Below are positions 16,938-24,944 of a DNA stretch of 64,000 nt, in pieces (within the stretch, counting starts at the first letter, position 1; every line of letters begins with the position of its first letter). The DNA is from Ochrobactrum quorumnocens (GTDB taxonomy: Bacteria > Pseudomonadota > Alphaproteobacteria > Rhizobiales > Rhizobiaceae): assembly GCF_002278035.1 (NCBI RefSeq), contig NZ_CP022603.1, positions 1,921,501 to 1,985,500 of the forward strand. Reading direction: 5' to 3'. The notes under the pieces were generated by a model, which was not told the DNA's origin, did not search any database, and worked only from the letters and a program-made list of their open reading frames with translations. Position numbers and translations under genes: made by a program.

Positions 16938-17804
16938 ATGTTAAAAATGTTTTTCGAGCCGGACGGACGCAAGCTCTCGAAAGGCGGGATGCTTCTCCTG
17001 CTATTGCCTTTCTTCTCGCTATTGTTGCTGTTCTTTATTTATCCGCTGGTCAGCTTGCTGGCTCTGTCTGTTACGGAGCCATCGCTTTCCTTTGATAATT
17101 ATCAGCGGGTCTTCTCCAATCCGGTTTATCTGAATGTGCTTGGGCGAACCGTATTGATTGCCGCGCTGGTCAGCGTGATCGCATTGCTTATGGCTTACCC
17201 GATTGCCTGGCTTATGGCGCATTCGAGCGGCCCCAAGCTGATTTTCATAACCGCTTGTATTCTATTGCCGTTCTGGTCGTCGGTGTTGGTGCGAACGGCT
17301 GCATGGGCTGTGCTTTTACAGCGCAATGGATTGGTCAATCAGGGGTTACTTCAGCTTGGCCTCATCGATCAGCCGCTGAAGCTTCTTTACACGCAAACCG
17401 CAGTCCTGATCGCGATGACGCATGTTCTGTTGCCTTTCGTTGTGCTGCCGATCTATGGCGCCATCCGGAATGTACCCCGCGACTATGCACGCGCGGCGGC
17501 CATTCTTGGCGCTGGTCCTGTGCGGACTTTCTTTGAGGTTATTTTCCCGCTGACACTGCCGGGTGTGATGGGTGGCATGATCCTCACCTTTCTGACGGCA
17601 CTTGGCTACTTTATCACTCCTTCGTTGCTGGGATCACCGAAGGAAATGATGATCGCAACGCTGATTTCCCAGCAGCTTCGCGAAACGCTGGATTGGCCTT
17701 TTGCAGCAGCTTTGGTCGGCATACTCACGCTTCTTGTTATGGCGGTTTCGCTGATCTTCGGTCGCGTCTTCAAGTTTAACCGAATGATGGGAGGCAGTGC
17801 ATGA
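16938..17804 (+). CDS. ABC transporter permease, PotB-type
   Basis: This 288-aa inner-membrane permease has six predicted membrane segments, beginning with a long hydrophobic helix after GGMLLLLLPFFSLLLL. The EAA loop for ATPase contact is RAAAILGAGPVRTFFEVIFP. It starts four bases after the ATPase stop and its end overlaps the next gene by four bases (ATGA), so the operon is translationally coupled. It forms the heterodimeric channel with the PotC-type partner. Confidence 0.9.
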   Translation: MLKMFFEPDGRKLSKGGMLLLLLPFFSLLLLFFIYPLVSLLALSVTEPSLSFDNYQRVFSNPVYLNVLGRTVLIAALVSVIALLMAYPIAWLMAHSSGPKLIFITACILLPFWSSVLVRTAAWAVLLQRNGLVNQGLLQLGLIDQPLKLLYTQTAVLIAMTHVLLPFVVLPIYGAIRNVPRDYARAAAILGAGPVRTFFEVIFPLTLPGVMGGMILTFLTALGYFITPSLLGSPKEMMIATLISQQLRETLDWPFAAALVGILTLLVMAVSLIFGRVFKFNRMMGGSA

Positions 17805-18604
17805 ACACCCGCAATCTGCTCCTCAATGCCTATGTTTATTTGGTACTGTGCTTTCTCGTGGTGCCGATCCTCATCATTCTGCCAATGGCTTTCAGTGAAA
17901 CGGATTACATCACGTTTCCGCCAAGAGGATTTACGTGGCAGTGGTTTGGAGCCTTCTTCCAGTCCGCACAGTGGATGAGTGCCACCGCATTCAGCGCTCG
18001 GATTGCTTTCTTCACGGCAATCTCCAGTGCTGTAATTGGCCTTTGTGCAAGTTATGCAATTGTGCGCGGGAAGGGTGCGCTGGCAACGGTGTTCCAGACC
18101 TTGCTCATTGGTCCAATCGTCGTTCCGCATATCGCCTTGGCAATCGCGCTTTACCTGCTGTTCCAAAGCGTTGGATTGTCTGAGACCACGGCTGGATACG
18201 TCATCGCTCATACGATTATCGCATTGCCATTCAGCGTGTTCACGATTGTTGCAGCCCTTTCGCAAGTCGATCCTGCGCTGGAGGACGCTGCTATGTGCTG
18301 TGGGGCCAATCGATTCGCGGCGTTTCGAGCCGTCACCTTGCCCCTTATCTGGCCGAATGTTTTATCGGGGGCGCTTTTCGCTTTTGTTATCTCGTTCGAT
18401 GAGCCGGTGATTTCTTTCTTTCTGGCAGGCGTGCGCGACAAGACCCTGCCGCGCATGATGTTCGACGATATCGAGCAAAATCTGACGCCGATTATTCCTG
18501 CGATTGCTGTGATGCTGACACTGCTTTCAATCATCGTTCTGGTGGGTGCTGCCGGACTTCGAGCGCTTGCCATGCGCTCGCAACAGACTGTGTCTGAAGA
18601 ATAA
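17801..18604 (+). CDS. ABC transporter permease, PotC-type
   Basis: This 267-aa second permease has six membrane segments. The EAA-type coupling loop is EDAAMCCGANRFAAFRAVTLP, here cited without its flanks, and the C-terminal SFDEPVISFFL segment is common to PotC proteins. The start codon lies inside the stop of the preceding permease gene. Together they form the pore for the solute delivered by the binding protein at 18630. Confidence 0.9.
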   Translation: MNTRNLLLNAYVYLVLCFLVVPILIILPMAFSETDYITFPPRGFTWQWFGAFFQSAQWMSATAFSARIAFFTAISSAVIGLCASYAIVRGKGALATVFQTLLIGPIVVPHIALAIALYLLFQSVGLSETTAGYVIAHTIIALPFSVFTIVAALSQVDPALEDAAMCCGANRFAAFRAVTLPLIWPNVLSGALFAFVISFDEPVISFFLAGVRDKTLPRMMFDDIEQNLTPIIPAIAVMLTLLSIIVLVGAAGLRALAMRSQQTVSEE

Positions 18605-18629
18605 ATAAAACAATAGATGTGAGGGAAAC

Positions 18630-19679
18630 ATGTTCAAGAAAACAACCAGACTATTGATGTGTGCCGGATTTATGCTTGCCGGTGGAGCGTCGACCGCAAA
18701 AGCCGACAGCGTCGTCTATGCAACGACCGGTGGCCAGATGCGCCTGACGCTTGAGAAAGAGTTTTACGGACCTTTCAAGGAAGAAAGCGGCACTGATGTC
18801 GTGCCGTTCGATATCGAAGTGCCGGACCAGTGGGCACGAGTCGAAGCCATGAAACGCACGAACAAATATGAGTTTGATATCGTGACTGCGACTGGTCCTG
18901 ATCTGGTCGACAAGGCCGATCTTCTATTGACGATTGATTGTTCCAAGCTACCCAATGTTGAAGCTAAAGGCGTTGAAGGTTCTTGCAAGGAAAAGGGCGT
19001 TGCCAGAACGACTGGCGGTATGCTGCTTGCTTATGACACGTCAGTTTACAAGGATAAGGTTCCTCAGACATGGGCTGATTTCTGGGACGTCAAAACCTTT
19101 CCCGGCCCTCGCGGATTGCCTGATACCGGCGACCGTGACTGGTGGTTGCCTGCAATCGCCTTGATCGCTGATGGCGTGCCGCGCGATAAAATCTTCCCGA
19201 TGGATCTGGATCGCGCTTACAAAAAACTCGATGAAATAAAGCCGCATATCAGCGTGTGGTGGAAGACAGGCAACCAGGTGGCGCAGATCATGCGCGATCA
19301 GGAAGTTGCTATGACCATGTCTTATTCCGGCAGAGCATTGAGCGCGATGAATGATGGCGCGCCGTTCAATGTAAGCTGGAACGATGCCGTGATGGATACG
19401 GGCTATTTCGCGATCCTCAAGGATGCGCCAAATCCAGAAGGCGCATTGAAGTTCATCAACTACTTCTATGGTCATGCCGAAGGCCACCCAGCCTTCATCA
19501 AGACGGCCAATTATGCGACGCATTCAAAGGAAGGCGTGGCTTTGTTGCCTGAGGCTGAACAGAAGAATTACGCTACGTCACCGGATAACTACAAATTATT
19601 GCTGGTGCCGGATTTCAAGTGGATCGGCGAAAATCGCAATATGCTGCGTGAGCGCTGGCAGAACTGGCTTGCTGAATAA
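18630..19679 (+). CDS. Periplasmic solute-binding protein, PotD/family 1 type
   Basis: This 349-aa exported protein has a Sec signal peptide (residues 1-25, ending ASTAKA). The mature part opens with VVYATTGGQMRLTLEKEFYGPF, cited to its core YATTGGQMRLTLEK, as in PotD-like binders. WWLPAIALIADG and the C-terminal PDFKWIGENRNMLRERWQNW are also PotD-like. It delivers the substrate to the permease pair. The acidic residues that hold polyamines in PotD cannot be assigned with certainty, so the ligand is open. A GTGAGGGAAAC ribosome site precedes it and a terminator follows. Confidence 0.9.
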   Translation: MFKKTTRLLMCAGFMLAGGASTAKADSVVYATTGGQMRLTLEKEFYGPFKEESGTDVVPFDIEVPDQWARVEAMKRTNKYEFDIVTATGPDLVDKADLLLTIDCSKLPNVEAKGVEGSCKEKGVARTTGGMLLAYDTSVYKDKVPQTWADFWDVKTFPGPRGLPDTGDRDWWLPAIALIADGVPRDKIFPMDLDRAYKKLDEIKPHISVWWKTGNQVAQIMRDQEVAMTMSYSGRALSAMNDGAPFNVSWNDAVMDTGYFAILKDAPNPEGALKFINYFYGHAEGHPAFIKTANYATHSKEGVALLPEAEQKNYATSPDNYKLLLVPDFKWIGENRNMLRERWQNWLAE

Positions 19680-19701
19680 GCAATGCTTCAAGCAATCTCC
19701 G

Positions 19702-19731
19702 GCCGACGCTCTTGTGGCGTCGGCTTTTGTT
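19702..19731. terminator. Rho-independent terminator of the Pot-type operon
   Basis: GCCGACGC (19702-19709) pairs with GCGTCGGC (19717-19724), followed by TTTTGTTT. It separates the importer operon from the convergent GntR gene. Confidence 0.85.
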
Positions 19732-19735
19732 TGGA

Positions 19736-20464
19736 TTAAACTGTATAGGCCGAGGACTTCAGGTGCCGGATGAGTGCCGCTCCACCCTCAAGAAGGTCCA
19801 TGCGAATTGCCATGCGCAAGGCATAGGAGTCGCGGTCGCGCAACGCTAAGAGGACAACTTCGTGTTGGTGCGGACCGGCATAGGTTGGCATGGCGTGCGG
19901 ATAAAGTTCTGAAAGTATGGGGCCGATACGCATCCAGAGCGCTTCGAGCACGTCTATCAGATGTTTCATGCCTGAACGGCGGTAGATGATGAAATGGAAA
20001 TCGAAGTTGGTCTGCAGCGCCTCGGGCCAATCTCCGCTTTGTTCGGCGGCAATCAAGCGGTGATGCAGGTCTTCGAGCTGAAGGATATCTTCGTTAGTAA
20101 TATGCGGTAAAGCGCGCTCCGCCGCCATCGGTTCGAGTTCAAGACGCATCGCGCGAATTTCTTCATACTCGTCGGCCGAAAGCTTCCGCACGCGGATGTA
20201 ATAGCGCGGCTTGATCTCAATTGCGCCTTCGCGGGAGAGCTGGATAAGTGCCTCCCGAACGGGCGTTTCAGATGTTCCCAGCGAGCGTGCAAGATCACGA
20301 ACTTTAAGCCGTTGGAGCGGCAGCAGCTGCGCCTGCATCAGCTGCGATTTGAGCGTATTGTAAACGGTGTTTGATAACACCTCGCCAGATTCTGCCTGAG
20401 CTTCTTCCGCGGTTGTGTCGTCGGCTTCAGTTAAGCTGCTGTCCGGTTCATTTACAAAGTTCAT
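19736..20464 (-). CDS. GntR-family regulator, FCD/FadR subgroup (copy 2)
   Basis: This 242-aa protein is a close relative of the regulator at 13581-14285. The winged helix contains LARSLGTSETPVREALIQL, and the FCD domain contains NFDFHFIIYRRSGMKHLIDVLEALW, cited by its core DFHFIIYRRSGMKHL. An acidic leader of about 25 residues is extra. The start at 20464 follows GGAG at a good distance, while the ATG eight codons upstream has its AAGG too close. It is read in the direction of the shikimate dehydrogenase-like gene, 66 bp after that gene ends. The two copies bracket the dimethylformamidase/Pot cluster. Confidence 0.9.
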   Translation of the reverse strand: MNFVNEPDSSLTEADDTTAEEAQAESGEVLSNTVYNTLKSQLMQAQLLPLQRLKVRDLARSLGTSETPVREALIQLSREGAIEIKPRYYIRVRKLSADEYEEIRAMRLELEPMAAERALPHITNEDILQLEDLHHRLIAAEQSGDWPEALQTNFDFHFIIYRRSGMKHLIDVLEALWMRIGPILSELYPHAMPTYAGPHQHEVVLLALRDRDSYALRMAIRMDLLEGGAALIRHLKSSAYTV

Positions 20465-20530
20465 CAATAGACTCCAATTGCCGGACACATCCTTGTCGAG
20501 CGGCCGAATATATCAATTCAATGTCACTAC

Positions 20531-21319
20531 TCAAATGCCCATATGTTTGCAGGCCAGAACCATCTGTGCATCAAGCATGGGCACACCATTGATGATCGTG
20601 CAGCCTTTTGCCTGAGCCAGTTGCAACAAGCGCGTCATCGGCGGATTGACTATTATATCCGATACAATCGTGTCAGACGAAACATCAATGGGATCAATCG
20701 GAAGTTCGTCCTCTTCGGCCATACCAAGCGAAGTTGTGTTGACGATCAGATCGAATTGCGTACCGTGATGTGGTCCGCTTTTGAGCTTACAGTCAGGATA
20801 GGCGGATTGTATATCCGTGACGAGTGCTGCGGCTTTATTCTGGTCACGATTGGTGATCCATACAGTTCGCACGCCTGCCTTGGCGAGAGCAAATCCCACA
20901 GCGCGTCCAGCTCCGCCTGCACCCAGCATCAATACAGTCATGTCTTTCGGTTCGATATTATGGTTGCGCAAGCCTTCGATAAAGCCGGGACCGTCAATGT
21001 TATCTCCAACGAGACGCCCACTTTCTTCACGGCGAACAAAATTGACCGCGCCGATCTCTCGTGCCGCATCGGACACTTCGTCCAGAAGAGGCATGATTGC
21101 GATCTTGTGCGGAATAGTCACTCCGAACCCGCTCACATTTCCTAGTTTGCGAATTGCATCAATGACCTGTGCAAGATTTTCTGGATGGACATGCAGCGGA
21201 ACTGCCGCAGCATTTTTGCCTGTTTTGCTGAAATAGGTGTTGAAGACGTGGCTTGCCCGAACATGGCCAACCGGATGCGCCAGAACGAAAAGGATTTTAC
21301 TTTTGCCAGTGACTTCCAT
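20531..21319 (-). CDS. Shikimate/quinate dehydrogenase-like oxidoreductase (AroE family)
   Basis: This 262-aa AroE-family protein has GVTIPHK with the catalytic lysine at residue 72, GDNIDGPGF with the partner aspartate near 106-109, and the nucleotide motif GAGGAGRA at about 134-141. Relatives reduce 3-dehydroshikimate or oxidise quinate-like cyclic polyols. The Asn-Ile-Asp replaces the common Asn-Thr-Asp of AroE. It lies 3 bp after the acyl-CoA dehydrogenase gene in the same operon, well away from aromatic biosynthesis genes, so a catabolic role on a cyclic hydroxy compound is more likely than shikimate synthesis. The true substrate is unknown. Confidence 0.85.
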   Translation of the reverse strand: MEVTGKSKILFVLAHPVGHVRASHVFNTYFSKTGKNAAAVPLHVHPENLAQVIDAIRKLGNVSGFGVTIPHKIAIMPLLDEVSDAAREIGAVNFVRREESGRLVGDNIDGPGFIEGLRNHNIEPKDMTVLMLGAGGAGRAVGFALAKAGVRTVWITNRDQNKAAALVTDIQSAYPDCKLKSGPHHGTQFDLIVNTTSLGMAEEDELPIDPIDVSSDTIVSDIIVNPPMTRLLQLAQAKGCTIINGVPMLDAQMVLACKHMGI

Positions 21320-21322
21320 GGG

Positions 21323-22465
21323 TTAGGCCCTCGTCATTTCGCGTGCGATAATGATCCGCTGAATTTGCGAAGTGCCCTCATAAAGACGAAACAGGCGCAC
21401 ATCGCGATAGAAGTGTTCGACAGCATAGTCCTGCATATAACCTGACCCGCCATGTATCTGAACAGCGTGGTCAGCAACGCGGCCCACCATTTCCGAACAA
21501 TAAAGTTTACAGCTTGCAGCTTTGCGGATGATGGTCGGGTCTTTGTCATCGAAAGCGCGTGCAGCATCAAGCACCATGCAGCGTGCGGCATAGGCCTCTG
21601 TGCTCATATCAGCAAGCATAGCCTGTATCATCTGATGTTCTGCAATCGGCTTGCCGAATTGAACCCGGCTTTTTGCGAAGTCGACGGCCTCGTCAATTAA
21701 TCGCTCTGCCATGCCTGTGCATACGGAAGATATATGCAATCTTCCACGATTGAGCACTTTCATTGCCGTCTTGAAGCCTCGGCCCTCTATCCCGCCAATG
21801 ATGCTTTCTGCAGGGACGCGAACATTCTCCAGATAGACATCACAGGTCTGCGTACCGCGCTGGCCCATCTTGTGGTCGGCTTTTCCCACAGTCAGACCGG
21901 GCGCATTGCGATCAACCAGAAAGGCCGTGACGCCGGAAGGCCCGGCTTCGCCAGTTCGCGCCATGAGTGTGAAAACACCGGCAATTGGTGCATTGGTTAT
22001 GAAGCGCTTCACGCCATTGAGAACGTAATCATCGCCGTCCCTGACCGCCGTGGTTTTAACCGCGCCTGCATCGGACCCCACATCTGGTTCAGTTAAAGCG
22101 AAGGAGCCGATAATCTCGCCGCTCGCAAGCTTGGGTAGCCAATAGGTTTTCTGGGCTTCAGTTCCGTCAACAATAATCCCTTGCGACCCGATGCCGTTGT
22201 TGGTTCCGATGACGGAGCGGAATGCTGGTGAGGTATAGCCAAGCTCAAAACCGACGAGAACTTCTTCCTCCATCGTCAAGCCAAGCCCATCATATTCTTC
22301 CGGGATTGAAAGCCCGAACAAGCCCATCGCCCTCATGTCATCGATGACATCTTCCGGGATGCTGTTTGTCTCTTCCACTTGCCTTTCGACAGGCATCAGC
22401 CGCTCCCGAACGAAGCGTCTGATCGTATTTATGAGAGATTGGAAGGTCTCCGGATCGCGGATCAT
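21323..22465 (-). CDS. Acyl-CoA dehydrogenase
   Basis: This 380-aa FAD enzyme introduces the 2,3-double bond into an acyl-CoA. FALTEPDVGSDAGA is the flavin-binding signature and the C-terminal RLYEGTSQIQR carries the usual catalytic glutamate. Middle beta and C-terminal helical domains have normal lengths. The start at 22465 has AGGGG seven bases upstream, and the longer frame adds ten residues without a ribosome site. Electrons would pass to ETF, which is not in the window. Its partner genes for the following beta-oxidation steps start on the opposite strand at 22643. Confidence 0.93.
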   Translation of the reverse strand: MIRDPETFQSLINTIRRFVRERLMPVERQVEETNSIPEDVIDDMRAMGLFGLSIPEEYDGLGLTMEEEVLVGFELGYTSPAFRSVIGTNNGIGSQGIIVDGTEAQKTYWLPKLASGEIIGSFALTEPDVGSDAGAVKTTAVRDGDDYVLNGVKRFITNAPIAGVFTLMARTGEAGPSGVTAFLVDRNAPGLTVGKADHKMGQRGTQTCDVYLENVRVPAESIIGGIEGRGFKTAMKVLNRGRLHISSVCTGMAERLIDEAVDFAKSRVQFGKPIAEHQMIQAMLADMSTEAYAARCMVLDAARAFDDKDPTIIRKAASCKLYCSEMVGRVADHAVQIHGGSGYMQDYAVEHFYRDVRLFRLYEGTSQIQRIIIAREMTRA

Positions 22466-22573
22466 AAGTTGCCCCTTCGCACACGATTTCAACAAAGATG
22501 AAACACGTCGCGTTTTGCAGAAATATCCTATTGCTAAGGGAATGTTTCATAGATTAAAGTTCGAAACAATATA

Positions 22574-22594
22574 AAATGAAATTAAATTCCATTT
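22574..22594. promoter_or_regulatory. Operator-like near-palindrome between divergent beta-oxidation operons
   Basis: TGAAATTAAATTCCA (22577-22591) with AAA and TTT flanks matches 19 of 21 bases with the perfect palindrome at 31072-31092 in front of the IclR gene. It sits between the divergent acyl-CoA dehydrogenase and enoyl-CoA hydratase genes, which suits control of both. Confidence 0.6.
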
Positions 22595-22642
22595 GTAGTT
22601 TTGGCTGTGATTGGAGTTGGTTCAGGGGAAGTTAGGGAGAGG

Positions 22643-23425
22643 ATGACCGAGCTTACCGATGTGGTGATTGAGAGCCGTCCGGCGACTGGTGTTGCTTTAC
22701 TGGAGATCAATCGTCCAGAAGCACTCAATGCTTTGAATATGGATATTCGGCAGAAGCTGTCTGAAGCTGTGGATCGCCTTGCTGCTGATCACGAAACGCG
22801 AGTGATCGTCATCGCCGGCAAAAGCGGAAATTTTGCCGCTGGGTCAGACGTGAAAGTGTTCGCGCAAACTGGTGCAGGAGAAATCCTTGCGCAGCGGCTT
22901 CACCGTTACTGGGAAAGTCTCGCGCACTGCCCGAAGCCTGTGATTGCTGCCGTTGAAGGCTATGCGCTGGGTGGAGGATGCGAACTTGCGATGCATGCCG
23001 ATATTATCATTGCATCGCGGACTGCGAACTTCGGTCAGCCAGAAATCAAGCTTGGGCTTATGCCGGGCGCGGGCGGCACGCAGAGGCTTTTGCGGGCGAT
23101 AGGTAAATATAAGACCATGTTATTGACGTTGACTGGCGAAATGCTTTCAGCGGTCGATGCCGAAAGATATGGCCTTGTCAGTCGGTTGACGGATGAGGGA
23201 AAAGCGCTCGAGGAAGCTCTGAAGCTTGCCGGGAAAATAGCGTTGATGCCGCCGCTTGCGGCAGAGCAGATCAAAGAAGCGGTAATATATGGTGAGGATG
23301 CGCCTCTGGAAACCGCTTTGAGATTGGAGCGTAAGGCATTCCAACTTCTTTTCGACACAGAAGATAAGAGGGAAGGAATCGATGCCTTCTTGTCCAAGCG
23401 CAAGCCAGAGTTCAAGGGGCGCTGA
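22643..23425 (+). CDS. Enoyl-CoA hydratase/isomerase family protein
   Basis: This 260-aa crotonase-fold protein has the oxyanion loop NFAAGSDV (63-70) and ALGGGCELAM (109-118). The paired catalytic glutamates Glu114 and Glu134 (GQPEIKLGLMPGAGGTQR) have the spacing of true hydratases. It adds water to a 2-enoyl-CoA. The start at 22643 follows GGGAGAGG. Its stop is 1 bp from the next gene, 3-hydroxyacyl-CoA dehydrogenase, which would use its product. PaaF, which hydrates 2,3-dehydroadipyl-CoA, is a close functional model given the thiolase at 37959. Confidence 0.92.
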   Translation: MTELTDVVIESRPATGVALLEINRPEALNALNMDIRQKLSEAVDRLAADHETRVIVIAGKSGNFAAGSDVKVFAQTGAGEILAQRLHRYWESLAHCPKPVIAAVEGYALGGGCELAMHADIIIASRTANFGQPEIKLGLMPGAGGTQRLLRAIGKYKTMLLTLTGEMLSAVDAERYGLVSRLTDEGKALEEALKLAGKIALMPPLAAEQIKEAVIYGEDAPLETALRLERKAFQLLFDTEDKREGIDAFLSKRKPEFKGR

Positions 23426-23426
23426 G

Positions 23427-24932
23427 ATGGATGTGATGTCAGGCCCCATCAGTGAAGTTGGTATCATTGGCGCTGGGATTATGGGCATCGGCATTGCTGA
23501 AACAATGGCTGCTGCCGATTTGAAAGTTTACCTGTTCGATCAGCTTCCGGGCAAAGCAGAGACAGCGAAGCGCGACCTTTCAAAACGTCTGGACACTCGA
23601 GTTGCACGTGGGAAACTGGAAGCTGCTAAAGCAGCGAATACTCTGGACCAGATTATACCTATTGCCGCCTTGAAGGAGTTGGCTTCGGCAAGTTTGGTTA
23701 TCGAAGCCATTGTGGAAGATCTGGGTGTGAAGCGCGAGCTGATTGCATCCCTGGAAGCGCATCTATCGCCTCAAACGATTATCGCGACGAACACATCGTC
23801 TTTATCCGTGACTGCAATCGCGGGAAAAGCTGAAAACCCGCAACACGTGGTGGGTTTTCATTTCTTCAACCCTGTTCCGCTGATGCGGGTTGTGGAAGTG
23901 ATCAAAGGTGCACTGACAAGTGATGCGGTCCTAGAGCGTCTGAAAGAACTTGCAGAGCGGATTGGCCATAGACCAGTCATGGCGGCCGATACGCCGGGGT
24001 TTATCGTCAACCATGCCGGTCGCGCCTATGGGACCGAAGCGCTTGCGATGATCCGCGAAAGCGTTGCGGATTTCACAACTATCGACGCTATTTTACGGGA
24101 TGCTGCGGGTTTCCGTATGGGGCCTTTCGAGCTTCTCGATCTGACGGGTCTTGATGTCTCCCATCCGGTGATGGAAGCGATCTACGGCCAATATTATCAA
24201 GAGCCGCGTTATCGACCTTCAGTGATTACGCGCCAGCGCCTTGATGCTGGTCTGCTCGGACGCAAGAGTGGGCGCGGCTTTTATGACTACTCTGACGATT
24301 CAATTACGATCACGACCACTGATGAACAAGGCAGTCTACCGAAATCGGTGACGATCATCGGCGATACGCCCGAAAAAGCGCTGCAAAAAGTTGCGGAGCT
24401 GGCAGGTGTTCAAATCAGTGACGATGCGCGTTCGAGTCCACTGGTTCTGATTGGTTTGATTGGCGATGATCTGACCTCGACAATCGTCCGCGAAGGCCTC
24501 GACGCCGCCAATACGATTGGTTTTGATCCGCTATTCGGCGTCGACAAGCATCGGACGCTGATTGCTTCGCCGGGAGCAACTGACAATGTGCGAGAACAAG
24601 CTTTAGCTCTTGCGCAATCCGACGGTGTCAAAGCGTCGGTGGTCGAAGACACATGCGGAACTGTTTGCCAACGTGTGTTGGCGATGATCGTGAATATTGC
24701 AGCCGACATTGTTCATCAGAAGATTGCGTCAGTTGATGATCTCGATGCTGCTGTGCGTTTGGGACTCGGTTATCCGCATGGGCCGCTCGAATGGGGCGAC
24801 AGGATCGGTGCGGACATGATTGTCCGTATTCTCGATGCCATTCATGAAAGAACCGGTGACCCGCGTTATCGTGCCAGCCTTTGGTTGCGTCGCAGGGCCG
24901 AACTGAAACTGCCGCTCGCAGAATACAATTAG
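23427..24932 (+). CDS. 3-hydroxyacyl-CoA dehydrogenase, PaaH-like
   Basis: This 501-aa NAD-dependent enzyme has the Rossmann motif IIGAGIMGIGIAE near the N-terminus, the catalytic histidine motif GFHFFNPVPLMRVVE, and two copies of the 3HCDH C-terminal domain, the second from about residue 400. The two-domain length of about 500 aa matches PaaH rather than short HbdA proteins. It oxidises 3-hydroxyacyl-CoA, for example 3-hydroxyadipyl-CoA, to the 3-oxo form. It lies between the hydratase (1 bp) and the fused E1 gene (12 bp), so these are one operon. Confidence 0.92.
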   Translation: MDVMSGPISEVGIIGAGIMGIGIAETMAAADLKVYLFDQLPGKAETAKRDLSKRLDTRVARGKLEAAKAANTLDQIIPIAALKELASASLVIEAIVEDLGVKRELIASLEAHLSPQTIIATNTSSLSVTAIAGKAENPQHVVGFHFFNPVPLMRVVEVIKGALTSDAVLERLKELAERIGHRPVMAADTPGFIVNHAGRAYGTEALAMIRESVADFTTIDAILRDAAGFRMGPFELLDLTGLDVSHPVMEAIYGQYYQEPRYRPSVITRQRLDAGLLGRKSGRGFYDYSDDSITITTTDEQGSLPKSVTIIGDTPEKALQKVAELAGVQISDDARSSPLVLIGLIGDDLTSTIVREGLDAANTIGFDPLFGVDKHRTLIASPGATDNVREQALALAQSDGVKASVVEDTCGTVCQRVLAMIVNIAADIVHQKIASVDDLDAAVRLGLGYPHGPLEWGDRIGADMIVRILDAIHERTGDPRYRASLWLRRRAELKLPLAEYN

Positions 24933-24944
24933 GGAACCTTTATC

